A DNA stretch of 64,000 nucleotides from Methylocapsa acidiphila B2 (GTDB taxonomy: Bacteria > Pseudomonadota > Alphaproteobacteria > Rhizobiales > Beijerinckiaceae). Below, piece after piece: positions 1 to 8,412 of this stretch. A model generated the notes under the pieces. The model was not told the DNA's origin. It ran no database searches and saw nothing but the letters and a program-made list of their open reading frames with translations. A program made the translations under genes and the position numbers. Each line of letters starts with the position of its first letter. Position 1 is the first letter of the stretch. The stretch spans positions 3,760,004 through 3,824,003 of the forward strand of contig NZ_KE386496.1 in the NCBI RefSeq assembly GCF_000427445.1, read 5' to 3'.

Positions 1-460
1 GGCTTGCGATCGCGCCGGACTCGATTGCGGCGCGGTCGGGATAGGGGGCTGCGCCATCGGCGGCGGCGGGCAGATCCGCGGGGCGCGAAAGAAGAGGCGC
101 GGTGAACGCCGCGGTCCGCGTCAGGGAGCCTTTGACGACGGGCTCGTAATATCCTGTGAAAAAGCCGAGCTTATGCCCTTTCGAAGCGCGCGTCTCGACC
201 CGGTAGGGCCTGAAATGCGTCTCGAAGAAACGCCGCGCTCGAGCGCGATCCCCCAAGGGCTCGGTCAAGGCGGCCCGGCAGACCGCGAGAAGAGCAGGGG
301 AGGATGCGACCGCCTGGCGTAAAACAGGGCGAGCCGCAACCATCGCCGCACAAGAACGCCGGAAGACCGAGAAGGCTTCGATATGATCGTCAACGGCGAA
401 GCCGTCGAGATCCGCGAAAGACAGTTCGCTCAGCGCGAAGTCTTGAGTCGCACGGCTCAT
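1..460 (-). CDS. mltA: Membrane-bound lytic murein transglycosylase A, N-terminal part (cut by window start)
   Basis: The minus-strand frame from an ATG at 460 stays open to base 1, so only the N-terminal ~153 residues are present. It carries the MltA signature FFTGYYEP at about residues 95-102 and an upstream region of the type LSFADLDGF that is common in rhizobial homologues. MltA enzymes cleave the glycan strands of peptidoglycan to 1,6-anhydromuropeptides. No clear signal peptide follows this ATG. A GTG 21 bases upstream (position 481) is an alternative start, and the frame is closed by a TGA further up. It lies directly downstream of the Tim44-like gene on the same strand, the usual alphaproteobacterial order, and is probably co-transcribed with it. 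Confidence 0.85.
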   Translation of the reverse strand, partial: MSRATQDFALSELSFADLDGFAVDDHIEAFSVFRRSCAAMVAARPVLRQAVASSPALLAVCRAALTEPLGDRARARRFFETHFRPYRVETRASKGHKLGFFTGYYEPVVKGSLTRTAAFTAPLLSRPADLPAAADGAAPYPDRAAIESGAIAS

Positions 461-591
461 GCGATGATAGACCGACACCGGCGGGCGGCTCTCATCGGAA
501 GTCGCCGCGACCCTCGCGCCAGATGCTCAGGAGACATCGGATTCCGATGCCTGAATGTCGAAAAAGGCGATCAATTTTTTTAGAATATTGC

Positions 592-1320
592 TTAGGACCC
601 GGTTCTGGTCGCGGTCAGTCGCCAATTTGGATCGCGCGAGCCGACGTCCCGAGAATAGGTCCATATATCTTTGATCTCGATGACCTTATCGGCGCTTCCC
701 TCGATCACGGCGCCGTCCTGGCCGCGCGTCGCGGTGATGATCTGCGCGGCGTAGCGCAAGGTAATGAGCGCGGTGCGCCCCGAAAGCTCGGCGTCGTCGA
801 TGACGGCCTTGTCGATCGAGACAAAGGTCGTCTCGACCTTCTCGCCGCGCTTTTCACGTTCGCCGATCGCCGCTGAGAAGCTATCGTAGACATCCTTGGC
901 CAGGAGATTCTCCAGCACCGGACGATTGCCTGCGGCGAAGGCGGAAACGATCATCTCATAAGCGGCCTTGGCCCCGTCCAGAAAGGGCTGAACCGCGAAG
1001 GACGGATCGGCCGCCGCGATCGCGTCGAGCCCGGTCCAGGTCTTAGACCCGGGCTCGGCAAAGCCCTTCCAGCGGTCGTCCGGACTGGCGGGCGCGCCCT
1101 CGCGCGTCGCGACAGGAATATCAGGCGCGCCCGGCAGAACCACGATGTTGTCGTCACGCCGCGGCGGCGCGGCGACGCGTTCGGGAGCGCGGCTCACGAA
1201 GGGATTGCTCGGCGGCTTTTCTGTTCCGCTCCGCGTCCCGAGAATGGAGCGCAGCTTCCAGATCACAAAAACTGCGAGGAGCGCGAATATGATCGTCGTA
1301 GCGTCGAATGAATCTTGCAT
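592..1320 (-). CDS. Tim44/TimA-family inner-membrane-anchored protein
   Basis: 242 residues. An N-terminal hydrophobic segment (about residues 8-24, IIFALLAVFVIWKL) is followed by a Pro/Arg-rich linker and a C-terminal Tim44-like domain (about residues 95-242) containing FLDGAKAAYEMIV and a terminal WRLTATR. Bacterial Tim44-like proteins are anchored in the inner membrane; the alphaproteobacterial group is related to the mitochondrial import motor subunit, but its bacterial role is poorly settled. The gene is divergent from fxsA and precedes mltA. This secB/fxsA/Tim44/mltA neighbourhood is widespread in Rhizobiales, although secB itself is not next to fxsA here. Confidence 0.85.
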   Translation of the reverse strand: MQDSFDATTIIFALLAVFVIWKLRSILGTRSGTEKPPSNPFVSRAPERVAAPPRRDDNIVVLPGAPDIPVATREGAPASPDDRWKGFAEPGSKTWTGLDAIAAADPSFAVQPFLDGAKAAYEMIVSAFAAGNRPVLENLLAKDVYDSFSAAIGEREKRGEKVETTFVSIDKAVIDDAELSGRTALITLRYAAQIITATRGQDGAVIEGSADKVIEIKDIWTYSRDVGSRDPNWRLTATRTGS

Positions 1321-1462
1321 CGCTCTACTTGAGGTCTGATTTTCGCTCAGGGCGGGTTCGCCATAATACGAACTTTAACATATAATCCTATTTTGGGAGA
1401 GAAAGGCGGAAATCGGGGCATGGCGACGGCCGTGCCGTGGCTCTTGATCGGATGGTGCGCGC

Positions 1463-1957
1463 ATGCGTCTCCCGACTCAGCTTATGCTCGGCTTTGCGAT
1501 CTGGCTGATCGCGGAGATCGTTGTCTTCGGCATGATCGTTGAAATTCTAAGTTTCAGCGGCGCTGTTCTTCTCTGCCTCATGACGAGCCTCGCCGGCGCG
1601 GCCATGCTGCGGCGGCTCGGCCTCTCGGCCGCTTTTCGGTTGCGCAAGGCCCTCGCCAATCGTTCGCAGGAGCAGGCCGGCCTTTCGCGCGAGGCTCTCC
1701 TCGACGGGACCCTCGCCGGGCTCGGCTCGATCCTGCTGATCTTGCCGGGTTTCGTCTCGGACTTCATCGGTTTGGCTCTGACCGCGCCATCGATCAGATT
1801 CTGGGTGACGGAGCGGATTCGGGTCGGCAAATATGCAGCCCCGCCCGACGGCCGTCGTCCCGCCGCGCCGAAAGTCATCGATCTCGCCGCAAAAGACTGG
1901 ACCCGCGTCGAGGAGCCAGTTTCACAACGGCGGCGCACCCCTCCTGATCCAGCTTAG
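1463..1957 (+). CDS. fxsA: FxsA family membrane protein
   Basis: 164 residues with two or three hydrophobic segments near the N terminus (about residues 10-50) and another around 85-110 containing GTLAGLGSILLILPGFVSD, which is characteristic of FxsA. E. coli FxsA suppresses F-plasmid exclusion of phage T7; its normal role in alphaproteobacteria is unknown. The C-terminal ~40 residues are hydrophilic. The TAG stop codon is the first three bases of a dispersed repeat that fills the gap to the convergent TetR gene. Confidence 0.88.
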   Translation: MRLPTQLMLGFAIWLIAEIVVFGMIVEILSFSGAVLLCLMTSLAGAAMLRRLGLSAAFRLRKALANRSQEQAGLSREALLDGTLAGLGSILLILPGFVSDFIGLALTAPSIRFWVTERIRVGKYAAPPDGRRPAAPKVIDLAAKDWTRVEEPVSQRRRTPPDPA

Positions 1958-2057
1958 AGCGATTTATCCGACATCTTACGAGAACTCGCTCCAACTCGTT
2001 GATCCGGAACGAGTTCTCGTCGATTGGACGGATCCATCCAATGAGCGCGCGTTCTAG
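1955..2057. repeat. Dispersed palindromic repeat, copy A, between convergent genes
   Basis: About 103 bases that begin TAGAGCG and end GTTCTAG. Inside is a perfect 11-bp inverted repeat (ACGAGAACTCG at 1978-1988 against 2010-2020) with an alternative inner stem (AACTCGTT/AACGAGTT), followed by TCGATTGGACG. The blocks GCTCCAAC and TCGATTGGACG and the terminal TAGAGC...CTAG recur in copy B at 63250-63350. Its two ends supply the stop codons of fxsA (TAG at 1955-1957) and of the TetR gene (CTA at 2054-2056). It may act as a bidirectional terminator, but no T-tract is visible. Confidence 0.7.
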
Positions 2058-2800
2058 GAAGAGGCGCGCTCCTCCCGCGCCTCGCCGCGTTCCTTATCCA
2101 CCGTTGGGCGGCGATGGTCGAACACCGCGCGGGCCAGCGAGAAGAGAGGAGAAGCGAGCCGGTTCAGATCTTCCGCCCGTTCGACGAATCGGCCGCCGCG
2201 CGTCAATTCTCGGTCGAGCGCGGCCATGGTCGCGGCCAATCCCTTGTCCTCGTCGCGGAACCAAACCCCGAGAACCCGGGTCCAGGCCAGCGCCAATCCT
2301 TGCAGCTTGAGGCCGCCGACGACGCCTTCCGAATCGACGCCCGCCGCTTCCAGCATGAAGCGCATCGAATTGACGAGGACGCCGTTCAAAGCGGCGGCGC
2401 CGAGCGGATCGCGCCGCGCCCAATCCCAAACGCCTTCGAGCCCGAGCTTATAGGGCGCCAAAGCGTCAAGCCGGCGCATCAGCACGTCGAACAGGCGCTC
2501 CTTGGCCGGCTCGCCGAGAAGATCGTCGCCTGTTCCTTCGAGAACAATTCGGTCGATCTTGCGCGAGAAGGCTGCGAGCGCGGCCCCTTTGGATGGAAAG
2601 CAATCGCGGAAAGTTGAGAGCGAGACATTCGCCCGGGTCGCGACGTCCGAGATCGTGATATCTTCCCAATTGCGCTCGCCGGCGAGTTCGAGCAACGCAT
2701 CGACGATGGCGGCCTTGGGATCTTGCGGCGCAGGCGCGATATCCTTCGCGCCGAGCGCTCCGAACGCGGCTGTCGCGTCGTCGTCATCCTTGTCGACCAT
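2054..2800 (-). CDS. TetR/AcrR family transcriptional regulator
   Basis: 248 residues. After a ~30-residue acidic N-terminal tail comes a TetR-type helix-turn-helix: IVDALLELAGERNWEDITIS, then DVATRANVSLSTFRDCFPSK at about residues 54-73. The C-terminal ligand domain has no recognisable effector signature. A strong ribosome-binding site (GGAGGCGGAG) precedes the ATG. The gene is convergent with fxsA and separated from it only by the repeat element. Its target is not evident because neighbouring genes are housekeeping genes on other transcripts. Confidence 0.8.
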   Translation of the reverse strand: MVDKDDDDATAAFGALGAKDIAPAPQDPKAAIVDALLELAGERNWEDITISDVATRANVSLSTFRDCFPSKGAALAAFSRKIDRIVLEGTGDDLLGEPAKERLFDVLMRRLDALAPYKLGLEGVWDWARRDPLGAAALNGVLVNSMRFMLEAAGVDSEGVVGGLKLQGLALAWTRVLGVWFRDEDKGLAATMAALDRELTRGGRFVERAEDLNRLASPLFSLARAVFDHRRPTVDKERGEAREERASS

Positions 2801-2893
2801 CTCCGCCTCCGAGGTCCTTGGCCATTGTCGCTGTCGCTTATCTAGCGCCTCGACGCCTCAGTTCCAAGGCGCCTGGCCAGGGCGCGCCCTCGC

Positions 2894-3340
2894 TTATTCG
2901 GCCGTCAGCGCCTTATGGGCGTCGGCGCAGGATTCCTCCACCGGAATGAATCGGGCGTTGCGCAAGGCCATGTTGCAGCCGGACCGATTGGTGCCTCGCA
3001 AGCTCGACACGAAGCCGGGAAAAATGAACACGCTTCCGAATGGCGAGGTGAAGGCGACAAAGCCGAATTGCTTGGGGTCGCCCGCGATGGAGGCGCATTT
3101 TTGCCAGGCCCGAAGTTCCTCTCCATTGGTCAGGACGAGCAGGCATTTGGATTGATTGAGATCGACCAGGGCCTGGACTTCGGAGGCGCGGACATAATTG
3201 ACGACCCCCTCGACATGGGTCGACAGCGCCAGAAAAGGGTCATGATCCGCGGCGGCGGCTTCCCCGGCGAGAAATATCTGCGCCGCCGCGGCCGCGTAGC
3301 GACGGCGCCGACTCAAAAGCGCTTTCGGGCCGCGCGTCAT
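2894..3340 (-). CDS. Hypothetical, probably exported, cysteine-containing protein
   Basis: 148 residues, not assigned to a family. The basic N terminus (RGPKALLSRRRR) followed by AAAAAQIFLAGEAAAA looks like a signal peptide, so the mature protein would begin near residue 30. The mature part contains four cysteines (KCLL, KCAS, GCNM, SCAD), consistent with two disulphides in the periplasm. Its start overlaps the proC stop by ATGA, so it is the last gene of a ybjN-proC operon. Function unknown. Confidence 0.7.
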   Translation of the reverse strand: MTRGPKALLSRRRRYAAAAAQIFLAGEAAAADHDPFLALSTHVEGVVNYVRASEVQALVDLNQSKCLLVLTNGEELRAWQKCASIAGDPKQFGFVAFTSPFGSVFIFPGFVSSLRGTNRSGCNMALRNARFIPVEESCADAHKALTAE

Positions 3341-4161
3341 CCAGAGAGGGCCTCGCCGCGCCGCCGCGCCGCCGCCGCGGCGCGCTCGATCAGCGGCGCA
3401 AGGCCGTCTTCAGCCATCAGCACTTCGAGCGCCGCAGCCGTCGTTCCGCCGCGCGAAGTCACGCTCTCGCGCAATTCCGTGGGCGTACTGTCGGGGCTAC
3501 GGAACAGAAGCTCGCCCGAACCCTCGACCGTCGCACGGGCGAGCCGGGCCGAGACATCCTCGGGAAGGCCCAAAGCCGCTCCGGCTCGGGCCAGGCATTC
3601 GGTCAAATAGAAGACATAGGCCGGGCCCGAGCCTGAGACGGCCGTGACGGCGTCGATCAGGCGCTCGTTGGGGAGCCATTCGAACCGGCCGGCGGCGCCG
3701 ATCAAAGCTTCCGCCAAAGCCCGTTGCGCCGGGCTCGCCGAATCGCTTGGGCAGAGCGCGGAGATCCCGCGCCCGACCGCGGCGGGAAGGTTGGGCATGG
3801 CCCGGACGACGGCCCCGGCGCGCGGAAAACGCGCCGCGATATTGGCGATGGTCTTGCCGGCGAGGATAGAAACGACGAGCGTCCCCGCGCCGGCCAGCGG
3901 CTCGAGCGCGCCCGCCTCGTCGAGCGACTGCGGTTTGATCGCAAGGACGAGAACCTCTGGCGGCTCCGTGGGCGCATCGAGCGCAAAACCTTTCTCGGCG
4001 GCGAGCGCAGCGATGAGCGGCGACGGCTGCGGATCGAGCACGGCGATGCGGCGTGGATCGATCCCCTGGTCGAGCCAGGCGCGCAACAAGGCTCCCCCCA
4101 TCTTGCCGGCGCCGGCGAGGACGAGCGACGAGGGGAAGCGATCCGCCGTGGCCTCCGCCAT
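3337..4161 (-). CDS. proC: Pyrroline-5-carboxylate reductase
   Basis: 274 residues. ProC reduces 1-pyrroline-5-carboxylate to L-proline with NAD(P)H, the last step of proline synthesis. An N-terminal Rossmann motif GAGKMGGALL (about residues 16-25), VLAIKP, the conserved AVSGSGPAY near residue 175 and C-terminal GGTTAAALEVL all fit the family. The open frame extends 46 codons upstream into ybjN, but the ATG at 4161 places the Rossmann strand normally and lies 2 bases after the ybjN stop. The gene is thus translationally close-coupled to ybjN upstream and to the exported protein downstream. Confidence 0.93.
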   Translation of the reverse strand: MAEATADRFPSSLVLAGAGKMGGALLRAWLDQGIDPRRIAVLDPQPSPLIAALAAEKGFALDAPTEPPEVLVLAIKPQSLDEAGALEPLAGAGTLVVSILAGKTIANIAARFPRAGAVVRAMPNLPAAVGRGISALCPSDSASPAQRALAEALIGAAGRFEWLPNERLIDAVTAVSGSGPAYVFYLTECLARAGAALGLPEDVSARLARATVEGSGELLFRSPDSTPTELRESVTSRGGTTAAALEVLMAEDGLAPLIERAAAAARRRGEALSG

Positions 4162-4163
4162 CT

Positions 4164-4664
4164 CTAGGCTTCGCCCTTGGTCTCGAGCATGACCGTGTCG
4201 ATCGCCTCGCGGCCGGTCTTGCCCGCCCAGACCACGAATTGAAAGGCCTGGTAGTAGCGCTCGCAGGCGCGCACCGCGCTCGCGAGAACGGTCTGGCATT
4301 GGGGGCCATTCAGCGCAGCGCCGCCGGCGAGAAGCAGCGCATGGCGGAACATCACGACCCCTTCATTTGGCCACATGTCGAAATGGCCGACCCATAATTG
4401 CTCGTTGATCAGCGAGATCAGGCTCGTGAGCTCGACTTTGCGAAGCGTCGGCGCCTTGAGGTCGAAGGCGCAGGCGACGTGCAAAGCCTCGAGGTCGGAA
4501 AGCCAAGTGAAGGCGATATTGTAATCCGTCCAGCTTCCCGCGACAGAAATCGAAATCTCATCCTCGTCGTCGCGATCGAAAGGCCAACGGTTATGCGCCG
4601 CGAGTCTTTCGATCAGGTCGACAGGATGTTCCGTGCGCGTGGCTTCGAATTGTAAAAGGGACAT
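4164..4664 (-). CDS. YbjN domain-containing protein
   Basis: 166 residues matching the YbjN-like sensory-transduction regulator family: NPVDLIERLAAHN-type N terminus, central LEALHVACAFDL, and ISLINEQLWVGHFDMWP. YbjN proteins resemble type III secretion chaperones in fold, and E. coli YbjN affects motility and stress phenotypes; the biochemical role is unresolved. In alphaproteobacteria the gene commonly sits immediately upstream of proC, as here. Confidence 0.85.
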   Translation of the reverse strand: MSLLQFEATRTEHPVDLIERLAAHNRWPFDRDDEDEISISVAGSWTDYNIAFTWLSDLEALHVACAFDLKAPTLRKVELTSLISLINEQLWVGHFDMWPNEGVVMFRHALLLAGGAALNGPQCQTVLASAVRACERYYQAFQFVVWAGKTGREAIDTVMLETKGEA

Positions 4665-4988
4665 TCCGGGACCTTTGGGACATTGCGGATTCGAAGCAAG
4701 CGCTTCGAGGGACGCGGCGAGCGGCGAGACGAAAAGATCCGAATCACGCGCTAGAAGCGCGACTCACATGAATTTCAATCGGTCTTTGCTTAAGGAATCA
4801 CAACGTGGCGGCTCTATGCAACAGGTCCGCGGGATATTGTCCCCAATAGAACGGGTTTCTGACTCGGGAATGGATTCCGCGATTGTGCTGACGGGCCGCG
4901 AACCGTTCGGCGCGATCCGAGCAAGGCCAACGATTTCCGCGTTCAACGCGTATTGCGGGGAGGCGCGCGCATCGGCATAGTGTCGGCC
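4665..4988. other. Divergent intergenic region, ybjN / AI-2E permease
   Basis: About 324 bases between two divergent genes. It should contain both promoters. Short open frames are present but none shows a conserved motif or good ribosome-binding site, and no RNA gene was recognised. Confidence 0.5.
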
Positions 4989-6125
4989 ATGAAACCGCCG
5001 CCCCGGACACTCGTCTTTTGGATCGCGACTCTCGTCATCGTCTTCGCGGCGGTCGTGCTGTTGCGCGAAATTCTGCTGCCCTTCGTGGCGGCGATCGCCC
5101 TCGCCTATCTGCTCTCCCCGGTGGTCGACCATCTTGAAAGGCTCGGCCTGAACCGCGCGGTCGCGACGCTTGCGATCATCGGGCTCTTCTTCGGCTCGGT
5201 CATCACGGCGATCCTCTTCCTCACGCCTGTGCTCGGCGCCGAGATCGCTCTGTTCATCGATAAATTCCCGGCCTATGTCGCGCAGCTGCAGGCCTTCGCC
5301 GAAGATCCGAGCCGTCCCTGGCTGCGCAAGATCGTCGGCGAAGGGCTGACCGAGGCTGAGCAGGCGACGGGACAGATCGCGCAGCTCGGGGCCGGCTGGG
5401 TCACGAGCATACTCGGCTCCTTATGGTCGGGCGGGCAGGCGCTGATCTCGATCTTTTCGCTCCTGGTCGTCGCCCCCATCATCGCCTTCTATCTGATCCA
5501 GGATTGGCAAGGCATTCTCGCGACGCTCGACCGCGCGGTTCCGGCGGCTTATCGCGAGGAGGTCCGCCATCTGGCCGGCGAAATCAACGGCACGATCGAG
5601 GCGTTTCTGCGCGGCCAGGGGACGATCTGCCTCGTTCTCGCGATCTATTACGCCTTGGCCTTGTGGCTGATCGGCCTCAACCACGGCCTGCTGATCGGGC
5701 TAGCCGCTGGCTTCGTGAGCTTCGTGCCCTATCTCGGCCTGCTGACTGGACTCGTGCTGTCGGTCGTGGTTGCGATCCTGCAATTTTGGCCGAGTTGGAG
5801 CGCCATTCCGGTCGTGGTCGGTGTTTTCGTGGTTGGCCAGGCCGTCGCTGATTACGCGCTTTCGCCCTATCTCGTCGGCGCGCGCATCAAGCTTGATCCT
5901 GTGTCCGTGATCTTTGCGATTTCGGCTTTCGGCTATCTTTTCGGCTTCGTCGGCCTCTTGATCGCCGTGCCGTTGGCGGCGGCGATCGGCGTTGTCTTGC
6001 GTTTCGCCGTCGCGCATTATTCGACCGGTCCGGAAGCTGAACTCGGCGTGGCCGCGCGTATGGCGCATGGCGGCGTGGCGGCGAAAGCCCTGGTCCAAGG
6101 TCCCGCGGATCCGAAATCGCGCTGA
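4989..6125 (+). CDS. AI-2E family transporter (PerM-like permease)
   Basis: 378 residues with about eight hydrophobic segments, in the family pattern of paired N-terminal helices (residues ~8-60), a periplasmic/amphipathic middle (~85-150) and C-terminal helices (~200-340). Family landmarks include LPFVAAIALAYLLSPVVDHL, LVVAPIIAFYLIQDW and the C-terminal PVSVIFAISAFGYLFG-like block. The family name comes from E. coli TqsA, which exports autoinducer-2; most members have unknown substrates and some are Na+/H+ antiporters. ATG 4989 is chosen over an ATG 36 bases upstream because the first helix begins soon after it. No luxS is in the window, so a role in AI-2 transport is not implied. Confidence 0.85.
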   Translation: MKPPPRTLVFWIATLVIVFAAVVLLREILLPFVAAIALAYLLSPVVDHLERLGLNRAVATLAIIGLFFGSVITAILFLTPVLGAEIALFIDKFPAYVAQLQAFAEDPSRPWLRKIVGEGLTEAEQATGQIAQLGAGWVTSILGSLWSGGQALISIFSLLVVAPIIAFYLIQDWQGILATLDRAVPAAYREEVRHLAGEINGTIEAFLRGQGTICLVLAIYYALALWLIGLNHGLLIGLAAGFVSFVPYLGLLTGLVLSVVVAILQFWPSWSAIPVVVGVFVVGQAVADYALSPYLVGARIKLDPVSVIFAISAFGYLFGFVGLLIAVPLAAAIGVVLRFAVAHYSTGPEAELGVAARMAHGGVAAKALVQGPADPKSR

Positions 6126-6250
6126 AAAGCCAGATTTTCAAAAATCCGCTTTTGGGGCCATCGGCCGCTCTTGCCCGCTCGATTCAAGAGGCTCGTCACC
6201 GCGGAAAAGCGGGCGCTTCTTTTTATCGGGTCGAGCCGCGCGCGCCGTTC

Positions 6251-6796
6251 TTATCGGGAGGGGCGCCGGCCCCATGACAAGAAGAGCGCTGCGATCGCGA
6301 CCAGGACCATGACGCCGAGGAGAATGAGCAAGGTCGATTCCTCCAGCCAGGCGATCGCCGGCACGCCGAGCCCGAGTATCGCTCCGACCAGGCAAATGCG
6401 CCATGACGAGACATGAATTCCCGCCGTGAACGTGCCGAGCGCCAAAACGGTGAGCGCCATGAGGGCGCTCGCGTCGGAATTCATGATCTTGCGCACATCG
6501 GCGACGAAAACGAGATCCATCGCCAGGATGACGGCGATCCAATGGAGGACCTGCGTCCGGATCAACCGCCAATGCGCCGCGCGGCCCTCGACCTCGGGCC
6601 AATGCGACGCCACGCAAATCGCGGCGAAGCATGGGACCAGGATCATCCAATAGGTCGTCATGGACTGGCGGCCGACGCTCGTATAGGCGACGCCGAACAG
6701 AGTAAGAATCAGCATCGCGAAATAGGGCCATTCACGCAAAAGCGCGCGCAAGCTCCAACGCGATGCGGCCTCGTCTTCCATATCGTAATCCGCCAT
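6251..6796 (-). CDS. Hypothetical multi-pass membrane protein
   Basis: 181 residues with about five hydrophobic segments (roughly residues 25-45, 50-65, 85-105, 112-130, 140-172) after a charged N terminus MADYDMEDEA. It resembles unnamed Rhizobiales integral membrane proteins, but no functional motif is visible. The gene is convergent with the AI-2E permease, about 125 bases downstream of it, and lies on the same strand as ubiK upstream. Confidence 0.65.
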   Translation of the reverse strand: MADYDMEDEAASRWSLRALLREWPYFAMLILTLFGVAYTSVGRQSMTTYWMILVPCFAAICVASHWPEVEGRAAHWRLIRTQVLHWIAVILAMDLVFVADVRKIMNSDASALMALTVLALGTFTAGIHVSSWRICLVGAILGLGVPAIAWLEESTLLILLGVMVLVAIAALFLSWGRRPSR

Positions 6797-6942
6797 GGCG
6801 CGGCTCCAGGGGCTCTAGTTGCGCCGACCGCCTGTCTTCAAAAAAGGCCGACGGCAAGAGAAACGAAAGGAAGCGCGCTCAAAGGCCGCGCTCGGGCCAT
6901 GGAGGGCGCGAAACATTGCGCCGGCCTTGCCGCCCGGCGCCC

Positions 6943-7209
6943 CTATTTTCTTGGGGGCTTTTCCTTGGCGGCGAGCTCGGCCTCGATGACCGCGAGCCTA
7001 CGGCTCAGCTTCTCGTTTTCGTCGCGCGCCGTCGCGGCCATCTGCTTGACCGCTTCGAACTCCTCCCGCGTCACAACGTCCATGGTCGCGAGAAAACGCT
7101 CCATTTGACTTTTCATCGCGGTTTCGGCTTCGCGGCGGACGCCTTGGGCGACTTCGGTCGCGTCCGTCATGAGACGCGCAAAATCCTCGAAAACTCGGTT
7201 CTGCGACAT
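6943..7209 (-). CDS. ubiK: UbiK/YqiC (BMFP) accessory factor
   Basis: 88 residues. The C-terminal half is a predicted coiled coil (VTREEFEAVKQMAATARDEN then LSRRLAVIEAELAAKE) and the N terminus is amphipathic, matching the BMFP family. In E. coli UbiK helps late O2-dependent ubiquinone hydroxylation by binding lipids and UbiJ. The open frame starts 32 codons upstream, but the family start corresponds to MSQNRVFEDF at 7209. It is divergent from lgt, the usual rhizobial arrangement (lgt-midA-pgeF on the other side). Confidence 0.82.
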   Translation of the reverse strand: MSQNRVFEDFARLMTDATEVAQGVRREAETAMKSQMERFLATMDVVTREEFEAVKQMAATARDENEKLSRRLAVIEAELAAKEKPPRK

Positions 7210-7593
7210 AAATCGACTCCGTTGAGGCGCTCCCCGATCGCGGCGATTGACGCTCTCGGGCGGGACTCGTGCGATTTCGAGAAGCTTCCCTTCGGATCGC
7301 TTCATTCGATCGAAAAGGGACCGCTCAGCTTCAAAAAATTGGCGACATGTTCACATAGATAGAGCCCGTCGACCCCGTCTCGAACAGGCTCCTGAAAAGC
7401 GGGAGCAGGCCCACGCCGATAAAACCGTTCGATCCGTCGTGTTCGCGCTCTTATGCGCGCCCGTTTAGCATATCCGCCGTCCCGTGCGGGAATTTTTCTG
7501 ACATAGGAAGGTAACGGTCTTGAGGCAGAATTAGGGGCCCCTGCTTGACGCGGTTTCGCCCGCATCGCATCACCGCGGGACATCGGAGCGCCC
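7210..7593. other. Divergent intergenic region, ubiK / lgt
   Basis: About 384 bases with no convincing gene. A small GC stem (CCCG/CGGG near 7483-7492) followed by AATTTTT is present about 100 bases before lgt, but there is no upstream gene on that strand for it to terminate. Promoters for both flanking genes are expected here. Confidence 0.45.
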
Positions 7594-8412
7594 ATGCTGA
7601 GCCTCATTGCCTATCCTGCCATCGATCCGGTTCTGATCACGATCGGACCTTTTCCGATTCGTTGGTATGCGCTCGCTTATGTCACGGGCCTGGCGCTCGG
7701 CTGGGCTTATGCGCGAGCCCTGGTCCGCAATGGCGCCTTGTGGCGCGGGACGCCGCGCCCAGACGTCGCCTGCATCGACGATCTTCTTTTCTATGCGGCG
7801 ATCGGGGTCATTCTCGGCGGCCGCATCGGCTATGTCATCTTCTACAATCCGGTCTTTTTTCTCGAGCATCCCGAGGAAATCCCCGCCGTCTGGCATGGCG
7901 GCATGGCTTTTCACGGCGGGGTCGTCGGAACGGCGATCGCGGTCTATGTCCTCGCGAGGCGCAGAGGCGTGTCGGTCCTGAGCCTCGGCGATATTTGCTG
8001 CGCCGTCGCGCCCATAGGGCTCTTTCTCGGGCGCATCGCCAATTTCATCAAGCCGGAGCTCTGGGGCCGTCCGACCGACGTTCCCTGGGCCATGGTTTTT
8101 CCAGGCGCCGGGCCTTTGCCGCGCCACCCGAGCCAGCTCTATGAGGCGGGCCTTGAAGGGGTCGCCCTGTTCATCTTTCTCTTTATCGCGGTCCGGCTTG
8201 GCGCGCTGCAACGGCCGGGACTCGTCGTCGGCTTGTTCGCGGTCGGCTATGGTGTCGCGCGAATCACTTGCGAGTTTTTCCGCGAGCCGGATCCGCAGCT
8301 TGGATTTCTATTCGGGGGCGCGACCATGGGCATGCTTTTGTCTTTGCCTTTGATCGCGGTCGGCGCTTATTTCATCGTTCGAGCGACACGCCGGTCCTTC
8401 GCTTTGGCATGA
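7594..8412 (+). CDS. lgt: Prolipoprotein diacylglyceryl transferase
   Basis: 272 residues, multi-pass inner-membrane enzyme. Lgt transfers diacylglycerol from phosphatidylglycerol to the lipobox cysteine of prolipoproteins. Visible family motifs are [10 protein letters not shown] near residue 27, [20 protein letters not shown], and the signature [14 protein letters not shown] near residue 150. The last five residues vary from E. coli NGELWGR in a way common to alphaproteobacteria. The stop overlaps the start of the next gene by ATGA, indicating an lgt-midA-pgeF operon. Confidence 0.95.
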   Translation: MLSLIAYPAIDPVLITIGPFPIRWYALAYVTGLALGWAYARALVRNGALWRGTPRPDVACIDDLLFYAAIGVILGGRIGYVIFYNPVFFLEHPEEIPAVWHGGMAFHGGVVGTAIAVYVLARRRGVSVLSLGDICCAVAPIGLFLGRIANFIKPELWGRPTDVPWAMVFPGAGPLPRHPSQLYEAGLEGVALFIFLFIAVRLGALQRPGLVVGLFAVGYGVARITCEFFREPDPQLGFLFGGATMGMLLSLPLIAVGAYFIVRATRRSFALA

